Assembly: GCA_010671905.1 (NCBI GenBank)
Contig: JAAHII010000001.1
Span: 620,001-684,000, forward strand
From: Leptolyngbya sp. SIOISBB
GTDB taxonomy: Bacteria; Cyanobacteriota; Cyanobacteriia; Phormidesmidales; Phormidesmidaceae
Length of the DNA stretch: 64,000 nt
Direction: 5' to 3'
Positions 1 through 8,687 of this stretch are shown here, one piece after another (the stretch's first letter is position 1; the number at the start of each line of letters is the position of its first letter). A program made the translations under genes and the position numbers. Below the pieces are notes generated by a model that was not told the origin of the DNA, ran no database searches, and worked only from the letters and a program-made list of their open reading frames with translations.

Positions 1-3000
1 TCGCGGCAATGTGGTCACGGAAGTGGATGCCGTGGGGCAGGTCATCCAGCGCAGCTATGACGATGACAACAATGTCTTAAGTGAAACCATCATCACTGAA
101 GAAAGTGGTCCCGAGGGGTGGACAACCACCTATACCTATGATGAACAGGGCAATCAGCTCACCATGACTGATGCAGAAGGCCATACAACCTTCTACAGCT
201 ATGGGGCCAACAGCCGTTTACTCAGTGAGACTGACGCTCTGGGCAACACCACCACCTACATCTATGACAGTCGTGGCAACCTGCTCACCACAACGGATGC
301 AGAAGGGGAAGCCAGCACCTTTGACTACAGTCAGAGTGGCAATCTGTTGTCCCTAGATGATGCGCTGGGCAACAATACGAGCTTCAGCTACGATCCGCGC
401 GGCCAGGTCACCCGCATGACGGATGCAGAGGGCAATGTCACCCAGTATGAGTACGATGCTGATGGCAACCGGATTAAAGAGACTCGCACAGTTACCACAC
501 CGACTGGTGTTCAGGAGTTGATCACCCGCTGGACCTACGATGGTGAGAACCGGGTCGAGACCATGACCGATGCCGCAGGCGGCGTCACCACCTATGAGTA
601 CGACGCCAATGGTAACCAGACTGCCGTCATCGACGCGCTCGGCAACCGTACCGAGATGCGTTACGACGATCGCGGTCAACTGATCGAGACAATCTTTGCC
701 GACGAGACCCCCAATGACCTCAGCGACAACAGCCGCACCCTTGACCTCTATGATCGCGGCGGTCGTCTGCGGGCCTCTATCGACCAGGCCGGCAACGTCA
801 CCCACTACGTCTACGATGCAGTGGATCGGTTGATTGAAACCATTCATCCCGACGAGGGTGAAACCCTACAGCAGTTGCTGAATGCCATTGCCCCTGGCGA
901 AACCCTCGAAACCGTGGATTGGACCGAGGTGGTCTACTCTGATGCGCCGCCCGCCTACCTCAGCGACAATGACCGCGTCCGCACTGAGTACACTCAAGAT
1001 GGCAGAGTCAAGGCCAGCATCGACGAACGGGGCAACCGCACTGAATATCGCTATGATGCCGTCGGTCGGCTGATTGAGACTATCTACGCCGATGAGACGC
1101 CTGCAGATCTGAGCGACAACCCGACGATGACGGTGGAGTACGATGCCGTGGGTCGCCGCATTGCTGAGACGGATGCGCTGGGCCACACCACCCGCTACGA
1201 ATACGACACCCTGGGTCGCGTCATTGAGACGACCTTCCACGATGGCAGCAGCACTCAAGTCAGCTATGACGCGGCGGGTCGTCGCGAGAGCGTGACTGAC
1301 CAAGAAGGGAAGGTCACGGAGTATCTTTATGACAACGTAGGCAGATTAGCAGGCGTGCGGGATGCGATGGGCTTTTTGACCCAGTATCGCTATGACGAGG
1401 TGGGTCGCCTAGTGGCAGCCGAAGACGCTGAAGGCAACATCACCGAGTACGAGTACGACCAGGTGGGTCGCCGCACAGCGGTCGAGTTGCCTCTGGGCCA
1501 GCGGGCGATCAGCACCTACGATGCGGCGGGCAACTTAGTGTCGTACACCGACTTCAACGGTGAAGTCACCCAATTTGAGTATGATGCTCGCAATCGGCTG
1601 ATTTTGAAGGATTACGAAGATGATGCCGATGTCAGCTACACTTACTGTAACTGCGGTCAGCTCAGAGGCATCACAGACGGACGCGGCGAAACCCTCTTTA
1701 GCTATGACGCTCGGGGACGGCTCGTGGCTCGCACCGATCCAGACGGGCCTTACCTGCCCAGCGGTGCCACCATTGAATACACCTACGATGAAGCGGGCAA
1801 CCGCACGGCTGTCACCACGCCGAACGGCAGCGTGAGCTACGGCTACGACGAGCGGAACCGTCTGACCACAGTGGTTGATGAAGACTTCAACCTGACCACC
1901 TATGGCTATGACGATGCCAACAACCTGACCCGGACGGAGTTCCCCAATGGGGTGGTTGAGACCAGAGAGTATGACGACTTGAATCGCTTGGTGGTGTTAG
2001 AAAATAAGGCCGGTGATACGGTCATCTCTAGCTACCGTTATGAGCTGAATGCCGCCGGGCATCGGCTCTCGGTGACTGAAGATGATGGTCGGCAGGTGAG
2101 CTACACCTACGATGACCTCTATCGCTTAACCGAAGAGAACATCAACAACGGTGAGCGGGTCATCTCTTACACGTTCGACAACGTCGGCAACCGTCTTACT
2201 CAGGATGATTCGGTAGAAGGGGTCACGACCTACACCTACGACAACAACGATCGCCTCCAAACGGAAACCCTGAGCCAAAACGGCACCGTTATCGACACCA
2301 TCATTTATACCTATGACGACAATGGCAATCTGATTCAGCAGGTCAAGAACGACACTGAGACGACGACCTACACCTGGAATGATGACAACCGCTTGGTGGC
2401 GGTCACGACGCCAGAGGGCAACTCAGTCACCTATGAATACGATGACTCTGGCATTCGCGTCAGCAGTACAGTTAATAGCGAAACGACGGACTATTTGATC
2501 GACAAGAACCGCGCTTATGCCCAGGTGCTTGAAGAGTTTGTTAATGATGAGTTAGCAGTCTCTTATGTCTATGGCCATGACTTAATTTCGCAAACTCGAA
2601 CTGAGGATACGTCCTATTACCAGGTGGATGGCTTAGGCAGCACGCGGGTGCTGACGGATGAGTCAGGGACGATCTCTGATAATTATGACTACGATGCCTT
2701 TGGCAATTTGATTGAGTCGAGTGGAGTAACTGAGAACAGCTATCAATATGCTGGAGAGCAGTTTGATGAGAATTTAGACAACTACTATCTGCGGCAGCGG
2801 TTTTATGATCAGGGGGTTGGCAGGTTGACAACGAGGGATACGTATGAAGGGAGGCTTGAAGAGCCGCTGACCCTGCATAAGTATCTATACACTCACGCAA
2901 ATCCAATTAATGCCACCGATCCTAGTGGTTTATTCACACTGACAGATATTTCGACGGCGCGGAAAGTTCGCGACACATTAGCAGAGATTCAGTTCTCAAC

Positions 3001-3490
3001 CTATGTAGAACTAATCAGAAATACTGATCCCGATGGCCTTGGAGGTGAAGCAGCTGGTTTTATTGACAGAATATTTGGATTTATACAGGGTATTCAAATA
3101 TTAAAGTCATTTTATGTGAATGTAGATCCACTTCTGTCGGGAAATGATCTTTCTGTATTTGGCGCTTCTAACAATAGGACACGCAGAGGAATCAGAAGAA
3201 ACAACCCTCGTGATTGGAAAACCTGGATGCAAAATTGGGATTCAGATGGATATGGAGATATTCTAAGTCAAGAAAATCGAAAGAGAATTGCTGCCAGACA
3301 AGTTCCAATTGTTGATGACGATTGGATACGAACCTTTCCAGGCGATACTCCTCTGAAGGGAGAAGCAATAAGTATTCATCATATAGATGGAAGTTCAATA
3401 AATGTTCCGCTTCCACGTAGTAGGCACAAAGATGCTCATATGCCAGGTGGATACAGATATAATCCTGGTGGACCAGGACAAACAGGATAG
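1..3490 (+). CDS. RHS/YD-repeat polymorphic toxin, 5' end missing
   Basis: This is the 3' part of a large secreted or cell-surface RHS toxin. The frame is open to the left edge (codons for R-G-N precede the GTG at 11), so the true start lies outside. About 960 residues of YD repeats (xxYDxxGNxxxxTDxxG) form the shell. The core ends with the RHS hallmark motif D970-P-S-G-L-F975 (about 2918-2935), where the family is autoproteolysed to free the toxin. The last 185 residues differ in composition: the repeat part is GC-rich, the tip is clearly AT-rich. The tip ends with H1123-H1124-I, N1131 and H1139/H1143, a spacing like HNH (beta-beta-alpha-metal) nucleases. The RHS identity is certain; the nuclease assignment is inference. 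The putative immunity gene follows after 9 bp. Confidence 0.93.
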   Translation, partial: RGNVVTEVDAVGQVIQRSYDDDNNVLSETIITEESGPEGWTTTYTYDEQGNQLTMTDAEGHTTFYSYGANSRLLSETDALGNTTTYIYDSRGNLLTTTDAEGEASTFDYSQSGNLLSLDDALGNNTSFSYDPRGQVTRMTDAEGNVTQYEYDADGNRIKETRTVTTPTGVQELITRWTYDGENRVETMTDAAGGVTTYEYDANGNQTAVIDALGNRTEMRYDDRGQLIETIFADETPNDLSDNSRTLDLYDRGGRLRASIDQAGNVTHYVYDAVDRLIETIHPDEGETLQQLLNAIAPGETLETVDWTEVVYSDAPPAYLSDNDRVRTEYTQDGRVKASIDERGNRTEYRYDAVGRLIETIYADETPADLSDNPTMTVEYDAVGRRIAETDALGHTTRYEYDTLGRVIETTFHDGSSTQVSYDAAGRRESVTDQEGKVTEYLYDNVGRLAGVRDAMGFLTQYRYDEVGRLVAAEDAEGNITEYEYDQVGRRTAVELPLGQRAISTYDAAGNLVSYTDFNGEVTQFEYDARNRLILKDYEDDADVSYTYCNCGQLRGITDGRGETLFSYDARGRLVARTDPDGPYLPSGATIEYTYDEAGNRTAVTTPNGSVSYGYDERNRLTTVVDEDFNLTTYGYDDANNLTRTEFPNGVVETREYDDLNRLVVLENKAGDTVISSYRYELNAAGHRLSVTEDDGRQVSYTYDDLYRLTEENINNGERVISYTFDNVGNRLTQDDSVEGVTTYTYDNNDRLQTETLSQNGTVIDTIIYTYDDNGNLIQQVKNDTETTTYTWNDDNRLVAVTTPEGNSVTYEYDDSGIRVSSTVNSETTDYLIDKNRAYAQVLEEFVNDELAVSYVYGHDLISQTRTEDTSYYQVDGLGSTRVLTDESGTISDNYDYDAFGNLIESSGVTENSYQYAGEQFDENLDNYYLRQRFYDQGVGRLTTRDTYEGRLEEPLTLHKYLYTHANPINATDPSGLFTLTDISTARKVRDTLAEIQFSTYVELIRNTDPDGLGGEAAGFIDRIFGFIQGIQILKSFYVNVDPLLSGNDLSVFGASNNRTRRGIRRNNPRDWKTWMQNWDSDGYGDILSQENRKRIAARQVPIVDDDWIRTFPGDTPLKGEAISIHHIDGSSINVPLPRSRHKDAHMPGGYRYNPGGPGQTG

Positions 3491-3499
3491 GCTCTGAAA

Positions 3500-3946
3500 A
3501 TGAATTTCTCACCAGAAAAGCACCCCAAACAATCATTTCTATTTTTCATTGATGATGAGATTAATGAACTCAAAGTCTCAAAAATGAAGTTGATGATCAG
3601 TGAAATTACTGACAAATACAACTGGATAAATGGTGCTCCTAAATTCGTTGATGATTGTCAAGAATTTGAAGATGGAGACTTTCTGACAATAGGTGGGGAG
3701 CTTGAAATTTATTCTGCTTTGCCACCTTGGGGCGATCGCCTGCCGAAAGAAGTAGATACCATACATTTAAATGAGGTAAAAATATTGATAAATTATTTGG
3801 AGAAGTATTCAAAAGAAACTGATTCTACGATATCTATAGAAATAGATGGAACTCAAATCGGATGGATAGAAAATGGTATTTCTGATACTGGAATTACCGA
3901 AACTTTATTGATGGAATGGGAAAAGATATTAAAGGAGAGAGAGTAG
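3500..3946 (+). CDS. putative immunity protein of the RHS toxin
   Basis: A 148-residue acidic, soluble protein with no signal peptide or membrane segment, starting 9 bp after the RHS stop. I do not recognise its family. Position alone suggests that it is the cognate immunity protein, since polymorphic toxin genes are normally followed directly by a small antidote gene. Like the toxin tip it is AT-rich, unlike the RHS core, which fits tip and immunity gene moving as one cassette. It carries a W-I-N-G segment near residue 36 and a P-P-W-G-D-R segment near residue 78, the latter read through a HIP1 octamer. Confidence 0.6.
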   Translation: MNFSPEKHPKQSFLFFIDDEINELKVSKMKLMISEITDKYNWINGAPKFVDDCQEFEDGDFLTIGGELEIYSALPPWGDRLPKEVDTIHLNEVKILINYLEKYSKETDSTISIEIDGTQIGWIENGISDTGITETLLMEWEKILKERE

Positions 3947-3974
3947 CTGGCAGGTAAGGCTGGCAATACCTACC

Positions 3975-4035
3975 GTTCCCAATCATCCACTACGCCGACG
4001 ATGAGATGGGCAATCTGGTGGGACAAAATGAGTGA
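3975..4035 (+). pseudogene. RHS core fragment
   Basis: A short remnant just after the immunity gene reads Y-A-D-D-E-M-G-N-L-V-G before a stop, which is a YD-repeat phrase. It marks the start of the decayed RHS tract and has no start codon or context of its own. Confidence 0.45.
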
Positions 4036-4139
4036 AATCAATTTTAGAGAAGCTGATTTAGGAATCAGGAGCAAACGTAGGGTGAGCACTGCCCACACCG
4101 ATGATTCTTGTTGATTTGCATCGAGTACTATGCTCGCCA

Positions 4140-4432
4140 GCGATCGATCGCCACACCAATGACGATGCGGGCAACAAGACCTCCGTCGAGGAGCATACCG
4201 GGTATCGAGTCGAATACATCTACGATGAACTGTATCGTTTGACTCAGGAAAGCATCACTGATCCGCATGAGGGCGATCGCTGAAGCGGCACTCCTGGGCT
4301 CAACCAATCTTCTACCAAGAGATGTTTCTAGTTTGTCTGAGGGCGATCGCGATCTCATATTGCCCAGATAACTTTCCTCCAAGAATTGGTTATAACGATA
4401 CGAGATGCCCTGCCGTGACTTTTGAAAAATAG
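4140..4432 (+). repeat. RHS-debris repeat unit R1
   Basis: This is the first copy of a roughly 290 bp unit that recurs as R3 and R4, with a shorter copy R2. The 5' half encodes a YD repeat (T-N-D-D-A-G-N-K-T-S-V-E-E-H-T-G-Y-R, then Y-D-E-L-Y-R-L-T-Q-E-S-I-T-D-P). The frame stops at a HIP1 octamer followed by TGA. The 3' half is non-coding in that frame but is equally conserved between copies, up to the segment GATGCCCTGCCG. Probably duplicated remains of an RHS gene. Confidence 0.8.
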
Positions 4433-4533
4433 TAGGGTGGACTTTCGGTTCCGTTCCTCGGATTTAGGGGATGAACTTTTCCAGCACCCGAGCTTCCACA
4501 AGAGTGAGTTCAATTAACTTTTTGAATTGTCAA

Positions 4534-5010
4534 ATGAGATTCATCGAGATCGTAGAAAACGACTCAAAGTGGCTCATTCTTCGCCATTTTCCTGTGGATA
4601 CTTGGTTCGGGTGGAGCATTTCATTGATTCCGGGGTTTGCCGTAGGCAGTTATTTCTTAGTCAAGCATCAGTATCTATGGTTTATGCTTGGGCACACATT
4701 GTTTACTGCATATATTTTCTTGATCCATTTCAAGGTTGTAAATAGCGTTTTCGAGAAAACAAGAAATCGGATAATAATCAGTCGTAAAAGTTTATTACTG
4801 AATCGAGTTACTCGATATTCATTTCAAGAGGTTGTCGCAGTTGAAGTTGTTCGGAAGATGACAAAATATCCTACTTACGGTGTTCAACTATCTTTTTACT
4901 CAGGTCAAAAAAACGAAGTAAATTCTTCAGGAGCCACCGAGCGAGAAGATGCAGAGGCCATAGCAGTCCTCATTAATAGGACAATATTTGGAGATGTAGA
5001 AAGCACTTAG
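4534..5010 (+). CDS. small membrane protein, candidate orphan immunity protein
   Basis: 158 residues from ATG 4534; an upstream in-frame ATG at 4471 would add 21 unconvincing residues. Two hydrophobic segments (about residues 24-40 and 46-64) precede a soluble C-terminal part that looks like the bacterial PH-like domain often found after two membrane helices. No family name can be given safely. The gene is AT-rich, while the RHS fragments on both sides are GC-rich. It is bracketed by partial copies of the GTAGGGTGGGCA repeat at 4431 and 5008. The location suggests an immunity gene left behind after its toxin decayed; that is inference. Confidence 0.6.
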   Translation: MRFIEIVENDSKWLILRHFPVDTWFGWSISLIPGFAVGSYFLVKHQYLWFMLGHTLFTAYIFLIHFKVVNSVFEKTRNRIIISRKSLLLNRVTRYSFQEVVAVEVVRKMTKYPTYGVQLSFYSGQKNEVNSSGATEREDAEAIAVLINRTIFGDVEST

Positions 5011-5034
5011 GGTGGGCACTGCTCACTGTATCAG

Positions 5035-5285
5035 GTACTAGCTGAATGCGATTCCAACGTCAACCAGATGGTTGTTGTTAGTCCACTGGGTAGTCGCACC
5101 GAGATGCGTTATGACGATACGGGCTATACCTAGGTCAACCAACGCGGCCAGTTAATCGAGACCCTTTTCACCGATGATATCCAAGCCTATCTCAGCAACA
5201 ACGATCGCATGCGCACTGAATACACCCAGGACGGCAAGCCAAAGCCAGCATCGACGAGCGGGGCAACTGCACTGAGTATCGCTTT
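5035..5285 (+). pseudogene. decayed RHS core fragment
   Basis: This stretch resembles parts of the intact RHS gene at about 640-720 and 960-1060: the phrase for R-T-E-M-R-Y-D-D, then L-I-E-T, then R-T-E-Y-T-Q-D-G. An in-frame TAG near 5132 and frame changes show that it is no longer translated. It is a pseudogene of an RHS core related to the upstream gene. Confidence 0.7.
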
Positions 5286-5288
5286 CCT

Positions 5289-5437
5289 TTAGCGGCCTTG
5301 GCTCCTGGGCTCAACCAATCTTCTACCAAGAGATGTTTCCAGCTTGTTTGAGGGCGATCGCGATCGCATATCACCCAGATAACTTTCCGCCAAGAATTGG
5401 CTATAACGGTACGAGATGCCCTGCCGCTGATTTTGAA
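5289..5437 (+). repeat. RHS-debris repeat unit R2 (3' half only)
   Basis: This copy holds only the non-coding 3' half of the unit, from the segment GGCTCCTGGGCTCAACC to GATGCCCTGCCG. It runs directly into the perfect palindrome at 5439. Confidence 0.75.
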
Positions 5438-5438
5438 A

Positions 5439-5465
5439 AGTAGGGTGGGCAGTGCCCACCCTACT
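5439..5465. repeat. 27-bp perfect palindrome, copy 1
   Basis: Arms of 13 bp (AGTAGGGTGGGCA and its complement) surround a single G. The same 27 bp recurs exactly at 6321-6347. Partial or degenerate copies lie near 4077, 4431, 5008 and 6854. All are at junctions between RHS debris and small genes. Confidence 0.9.
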
Positions 5466-5521
5466 GGCTTTACTCCGACTGATTTTCTTGACTATTTATT
5501 AATTGTGACCGATTTGCGACT

Positions 5522-5908
5522 ATGTACTCACCTGAACTTCTTGCCTTTTGGCAATATAGAATCATTCCAGATTCCATTGATGGCTGGCTTCGCTTAATTG
5601 TTTTGATGTTTCCAATGTATTTTGTATCTACTAAATCCGTAAGGGTACAAAAGAAAGCTATGGAGGCAATAAAAAGGCAACAGGAAGAGGCTATGAATGG
5701 GGTGGAGGAGAATAGTGAATCCAGCTTTTTATTGGCCGGCAGCAATGTTTTACTGTCGGCAGGTCTTTTCGTTTTAGTAATGATATTTTGGCAGGTTACT
5801 GATTGGACAGGAATTGAATTAGTTAGCTTGCCATTTCTTCTGGGTTACTTAGCCATAGTTGCCGTGTCAGTAGTATTTATCTTTAGGTTTGATGAACATT
5901 CAACATAA
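5522..5908 (+). CDS. small three-helix membrane protein, candidate orphan immunity protein
   Basis: 128 residues with a hydrophobic segment near residues 21-40, a charged Lys/Glu-rich stretch (about 41-70), then two hydrophobic segments (about 76-95 and 99-122). I do not recognise the family. It is AT-rich, follows the palindrome at 5439 and is followed at once by RHS debris (R3). Its neighbours and size fit an immunity protein for a membrane-acting toxin whose gene has been lost, but nothing in the protein proves this. Confidence 0.55.
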   Translation: MYSPELLAFWQYRIIPDSIDGWLRLIVLMFPMYFVSTKSVRVQKKAMEAIKRQQEEAMNGVEENSESSFLLAGSNVLLSAGLFVLVMIFWQVTDWTGIELVSLPFLLGYLAIVAVSVVFIFRFDEHST

Positions 5909-6292
5909 ACCAGAACTACGAGTATGACGAGCTGAACCGGATTGTCTATCAGGAGAACAGCGATAGTGCGGGCACGGTGCTCGCACTATCGCTACACCAA
6001 TGACGATGCGGGCAACAAGACCTCGGTCGAGGAGCATACCGGGTATCGCTTCGAGTACACCTACGATGAGCTGTATCGTCTGACTCAGGAAAGCATCACT
6101 GATCCGAATGAGAGCGATCGCTGAAGCGGCGTTCCTGGGTTCAACCAATCTTTTACCAAGAGATGTTTCCAGTTTGTCTGAGGGCGATCGCGATCGCATA
6201 TCACCCAGATAACTTTCCTCCAAGAATTGGCTATAACGATACGAGATGCCCTGCCGCTGATTTTGAAAAGCAACTGTTAGCTTAGATACTGT
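5909..6292 (+). repeat. RHS-debris repeat unit R3
   Basis: The 5' part encodes N-Y-E-Y-D-E-L-N-R, then the YD block shared with R1 and R4, ending at a HIP1 octamer followed by TGA (about 6115-6123). The 3' half matches R1, R2 and R4. R3 and R4 also share the trailing segment ACTGTTAGCTTAG, so these two are the closest relatives. Confidence 0.8.
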
Positions 6293-6320
6293 GTTGATTT
6301 TGGCGTGTCAAGAGAGCAGT

Positions 6321-6347
6321 AGTAGGGTGGGCAGTGCCCACCCTACT
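6321..6347. repeat. 27-bp perfect palindrome, copy 2
   Basis: Identical to the palindrome at 5439-5465. It lies 39 bp upstream of the next small membrane gene. A half copy follows that gene at about 6854-6874, so the gene is bracketed on both sides. Confidence 0.9.
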
Positions 6348-6386
6348 GGCTCGCTACTTTGGTTGACTGGTGACGAACGATAAGCT

Positions 6387-6830
6387 ATGAGTCAAAAGAA
6401 TCTTGATAGAATGGCTGACTGGGCTGTGGCTTCAGCAACTTTCATTACAGCAGCAATCTTGATTTTTACATATGTCTCATCAAGTAGTGACGCGTACAGC
6501 TATCGCTCGATCGAAACCGGAAGATTATCTATTTTCTATTTTGTTTCGACTGTTGTTCACTTTGGGCTCTATATGCTGAGTAAATTTCCGGCGATGTGGG
6601 TTCAGCCTTGGATTATCGACAGTAATGATGGCCCAGATAAGCTCAGAATTGTCCGAAAATTAAATTTCTTTTTTAGAGTCCATCTGATTTTTCTTTTGAA
6701 TGGAGCGATTTTTGGAGAAATTTTAGTTTCAAGAGGATTAATAGAAGAATTTTATTTTGTTTTGTGCAGAATAATAGCCATATTCTCTTTGGTGATTATT
6801 TGGCTTTTTCACGTTCGGAGAACTTTTTGA
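6387..6830 (+). CDS. small four-helix membrane protein, candidate orphan immunity protein
   Basis: 147 residues with hydrophobic segments near 13-30, 46-65, 95-112 and 122-142, and few charges between them. Family not recognised. AT-rich, unlike the flanking RHS fragments. It is the third small membrane gene of the tract and the one most clearly bracketed by the palindromic repeat (6321 and about 6854). Likely an immunity-type gene by position only. Confidence 0.55.
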   Translation: MSQKNLDRMADWAVASATFITAAILIFTYVSSSSDAYSYRSIETGRLSIFYFVSTVVHFGLYMLSKFPAMWVQPWIIDSNDGPDKLRIVRKLNFFFRVHLIFLLNGAIFGEILVSRGLIEEFYFVLCRIIAIFSLVIIWLFHVRRTF

Positions 6831-6919
6831 TAGTAATAGTTTATTAAGAGCGAGTAGGGTGGGCAGTGCCCACGCCGATGAGTCTTGTTGGCTCGCACCG
6901 GGTACTATGCTCGCCAGCG

Positions 6920-7222
6920 ATCGATCGCTACACCAATGACGATGCGGGCAACAAGACCTCGGTCGAGGAGCATACCGGGTATCGCTTCGAGTACACCTAC
7001 GATGAGCTATATCGTCTGACTCAGGAAAGCATCACTGATCCGCATGAGGGCGATCGCTGAAGCGGCGCTCCTGGGCCCAACCAATCTTCTGCCAAGAGAT
7101 GTTTCCAGGCTGTCTGAGGGCGATCGCGATCGCATATCACCCAGATAACTTTCCTCCAAGAATTGGCTATAACGATACGAGATGCCCTGCCGTGGCTTTT
7201 GAAAAGCGACTGTTAGCTTAGT
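6920..7222 (+). repeat. RHS-debris repeat unit R4
   Basis: The last copy of the unit. It encodes the same YD block as R1 and R3 (Y-T-N-D-D-A-G-N-K, then Y-D-E-L-Y-R-L-T), lost again at a HIP1 octamer followed by TGA near 7050-7060. The 3' half ends at the ACTGTTAGCTTAG segment shared with R3. It closes the RHS tract; chromosomal housekeeping genes begin 80 bp later. Confidence 0.8.
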
Positions 7223-7300
7223 AACCCTCTCCGATAGGTTGAAGCATTGGGAATATCGCGTTAGCCTGCCACCGCATAAGTTTCGAGGAGTACCATCGCT

Positions 7301-8023
7301 ATGCCCCCATCCAAAGCCATCATTCTGCTATCGGGCGGACTAGATTCGGCGGTGGCTGCCGCTCAAGCGATCGCGGATGGCTATCAGCCGATCGCCCTAT
7401 CGTTTCGTTATGGACAACGACATGAACGAGAGCTAGCAGCAGCCAAACAAGTCGCGGCCCGCCTCAGCATTCAAGAACACTGCATCATGGATGTGAACTT
7501 AGCCCAGTGGGGTGGTTCTTCGCTAACGAACCTGGATGAGACGCTGCCCCAAGCGGGCGTTCAGCCTCATCAGATTCCCTCAACCTACGTGCCTGGACGC
7601 AACACGGTCTTCATTGCGCTTGCGCTCTCGCTCGCTGAAGCGAAGTCAGCCCAGGCCATCTATCTCGGCATCAACGCCGTTGACTATTCTGGCTATCCTG
7701 ATTGCCGCCCTGACTATCTTGCTGCCTTTCAGCAGCTCGCCAGTTTGTCCTCCAAGATTGGGCTAGAGGGGAAGGCACCCATCTTAGTAGCGCCGCTGGT
7801 GCAAGATACCAAAGCCGAGATCGTGCGACGCGCCCTGAGATTAGGGGTACCAATTGCGGAAACTTGGTCTTGCTACCAAGGTGGTGAGGCACCCTGTGGA
7901 CTTTGCGATTCCTGTCGAATTCGGGACAAAGCTCTGATAGAGGCTGGCTGCCCGGAGCTGGCAACATTGATAGGCCGCAAATTACACGCTCAAGCCACCG
8001 CAAATGGTTCCCCTGTACCTTAG
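7301..8023 (+). CDS. queC: 7-cyano-7-deazaguanine synthase QueC
   Basis: Converts 7-carboxy-7-deazaguanine to preQ0 with ATP and ammonia, in the cytoplasmic queuosine/7-deazapurine pathway. 240 residues, the usual length. The N-terminal PP-loop S11-G-G-L-D-S16 binds ATP, and C-terminal cysteines C191, C199, C202 and C205 form the zinc site. A GAGGAG ribosome-binding site lies about 12 bp upstream of the ATG. No other queuosine gene is in the window. It stands alone between the RHS tract and a repeat-containing gap. Confidence 0.95.
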   Translation: MPPSKAIILLSGGLDSAVAAAQAIADGYQPIALSFRYGQRHERELAAAKQVAARLSIQEHCIMDVNLAQWGGSSLTNLDETLPQAGVQPHQIPSTYVPGRNTVFIALALSLAEAKSAQAIYLGINAVDYSGYPDCRPDYLAAFQQLASLSSKIGLEGKAPILVAPLVQDTKAEIVRRALRLGVPIAETWSCYQGGEAPCGLCDSCRIRDKALIEAGCPELATLIGRKLHAQATANGSPVP

Positions 8024-8115
8024 TTCTCACCTCCTGCACCAGGGCTACGGCTGATACACATCTCTAGTAAGACCGCAAAATGCTACATTGGCTCCCCTTT
8101 ATTTCCCCAACTTTG

Positions 8116-8247
8116 GGGGGCTGTTTCATGGTTGCTAGAGGATATTCCAGACTGTCGATATTTCGTCAGGGCGCACGGCTGTGCGCCCTTGCCAGCAACG
8201 TGAAAGCGCCTTTACAAAATTTTCTTTGCTGGTATGAAACCACCCTG
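8116..8247. mobile_element. 132-bp MITE-like element, copy A
   Basis: About 132 bp, nearly identical to 35577-35708. Inner hairpin GGGCGCAC/GTGCGCCC (about 8169-8187). The ends are imperfect inverted repeats with GTTTCAT in common; the outermost CA of the left end is changed to GG here. A related direct repeat of about 24 bp (CTTTAT, then CCCC, then ACTTTGG) lies on both sides at 8097-8120 and 8248-8271. The 660 bp gap after queuC otherwise holds no convincing gene. Confidence 0.7.
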
Positions 8248-8687
8248 CTTTATCCCCCCGACTTTGGAGGGAGGCCAGAGTTCACAGTCCCCCAGCATTG
8301 GGTCATCACAGCGCGATGGCGAGTCAATTATCGGTGGCTTCAGAAGTTTATCAATACAGCATTACGGGTGCGCCTCCTTAGTTGGCCCAGACTTCACCAG
8401 GTTCACGAAGGCAAAATATGGCCAATTCAGGCCCGCGACCAAGGTGAATTTGACTCACGCCCCCAAGTAGTCGCCGCTTGCCGCAGCGATTCTATTTACT
8501 CAATGACAGTTGGATGACCTGCTGATAAAGGCTTTCGGCTTATGCGCAGTGAGTGTGAGCGGCGGCATCCTCTGATTCGCACCTAATCTGAGGGCAAAAC
8601 GGCCTTGGTGGCGAGCACCTGTTACCAGGTGAGAAGCTCACTGGGTGAACTAAGCGTATCCTCCAGTCAGCGTTACCGGCAACCCGC

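Noticed and set aside
353..1303. Long minus-strand open frames opposite the RHS gene
   Set aside because: They mirror the YD repeats and have repetitive low-complexity content; the plus frame has clear RHS motifs throughout.
4128..6273. Minus-strand frames across the repeat units (M-E-E-S-Y-L-G type)
   Set aside because: They exist in each copy only because the units are duplicated; the plus strand there encodes the YD block, and no family is recognised.
8080..8517. Open frame of 145 residues downstream of queC
   Set aside because: It runs through the MITE-like element and has no protein-like features or ribosome-binding site.
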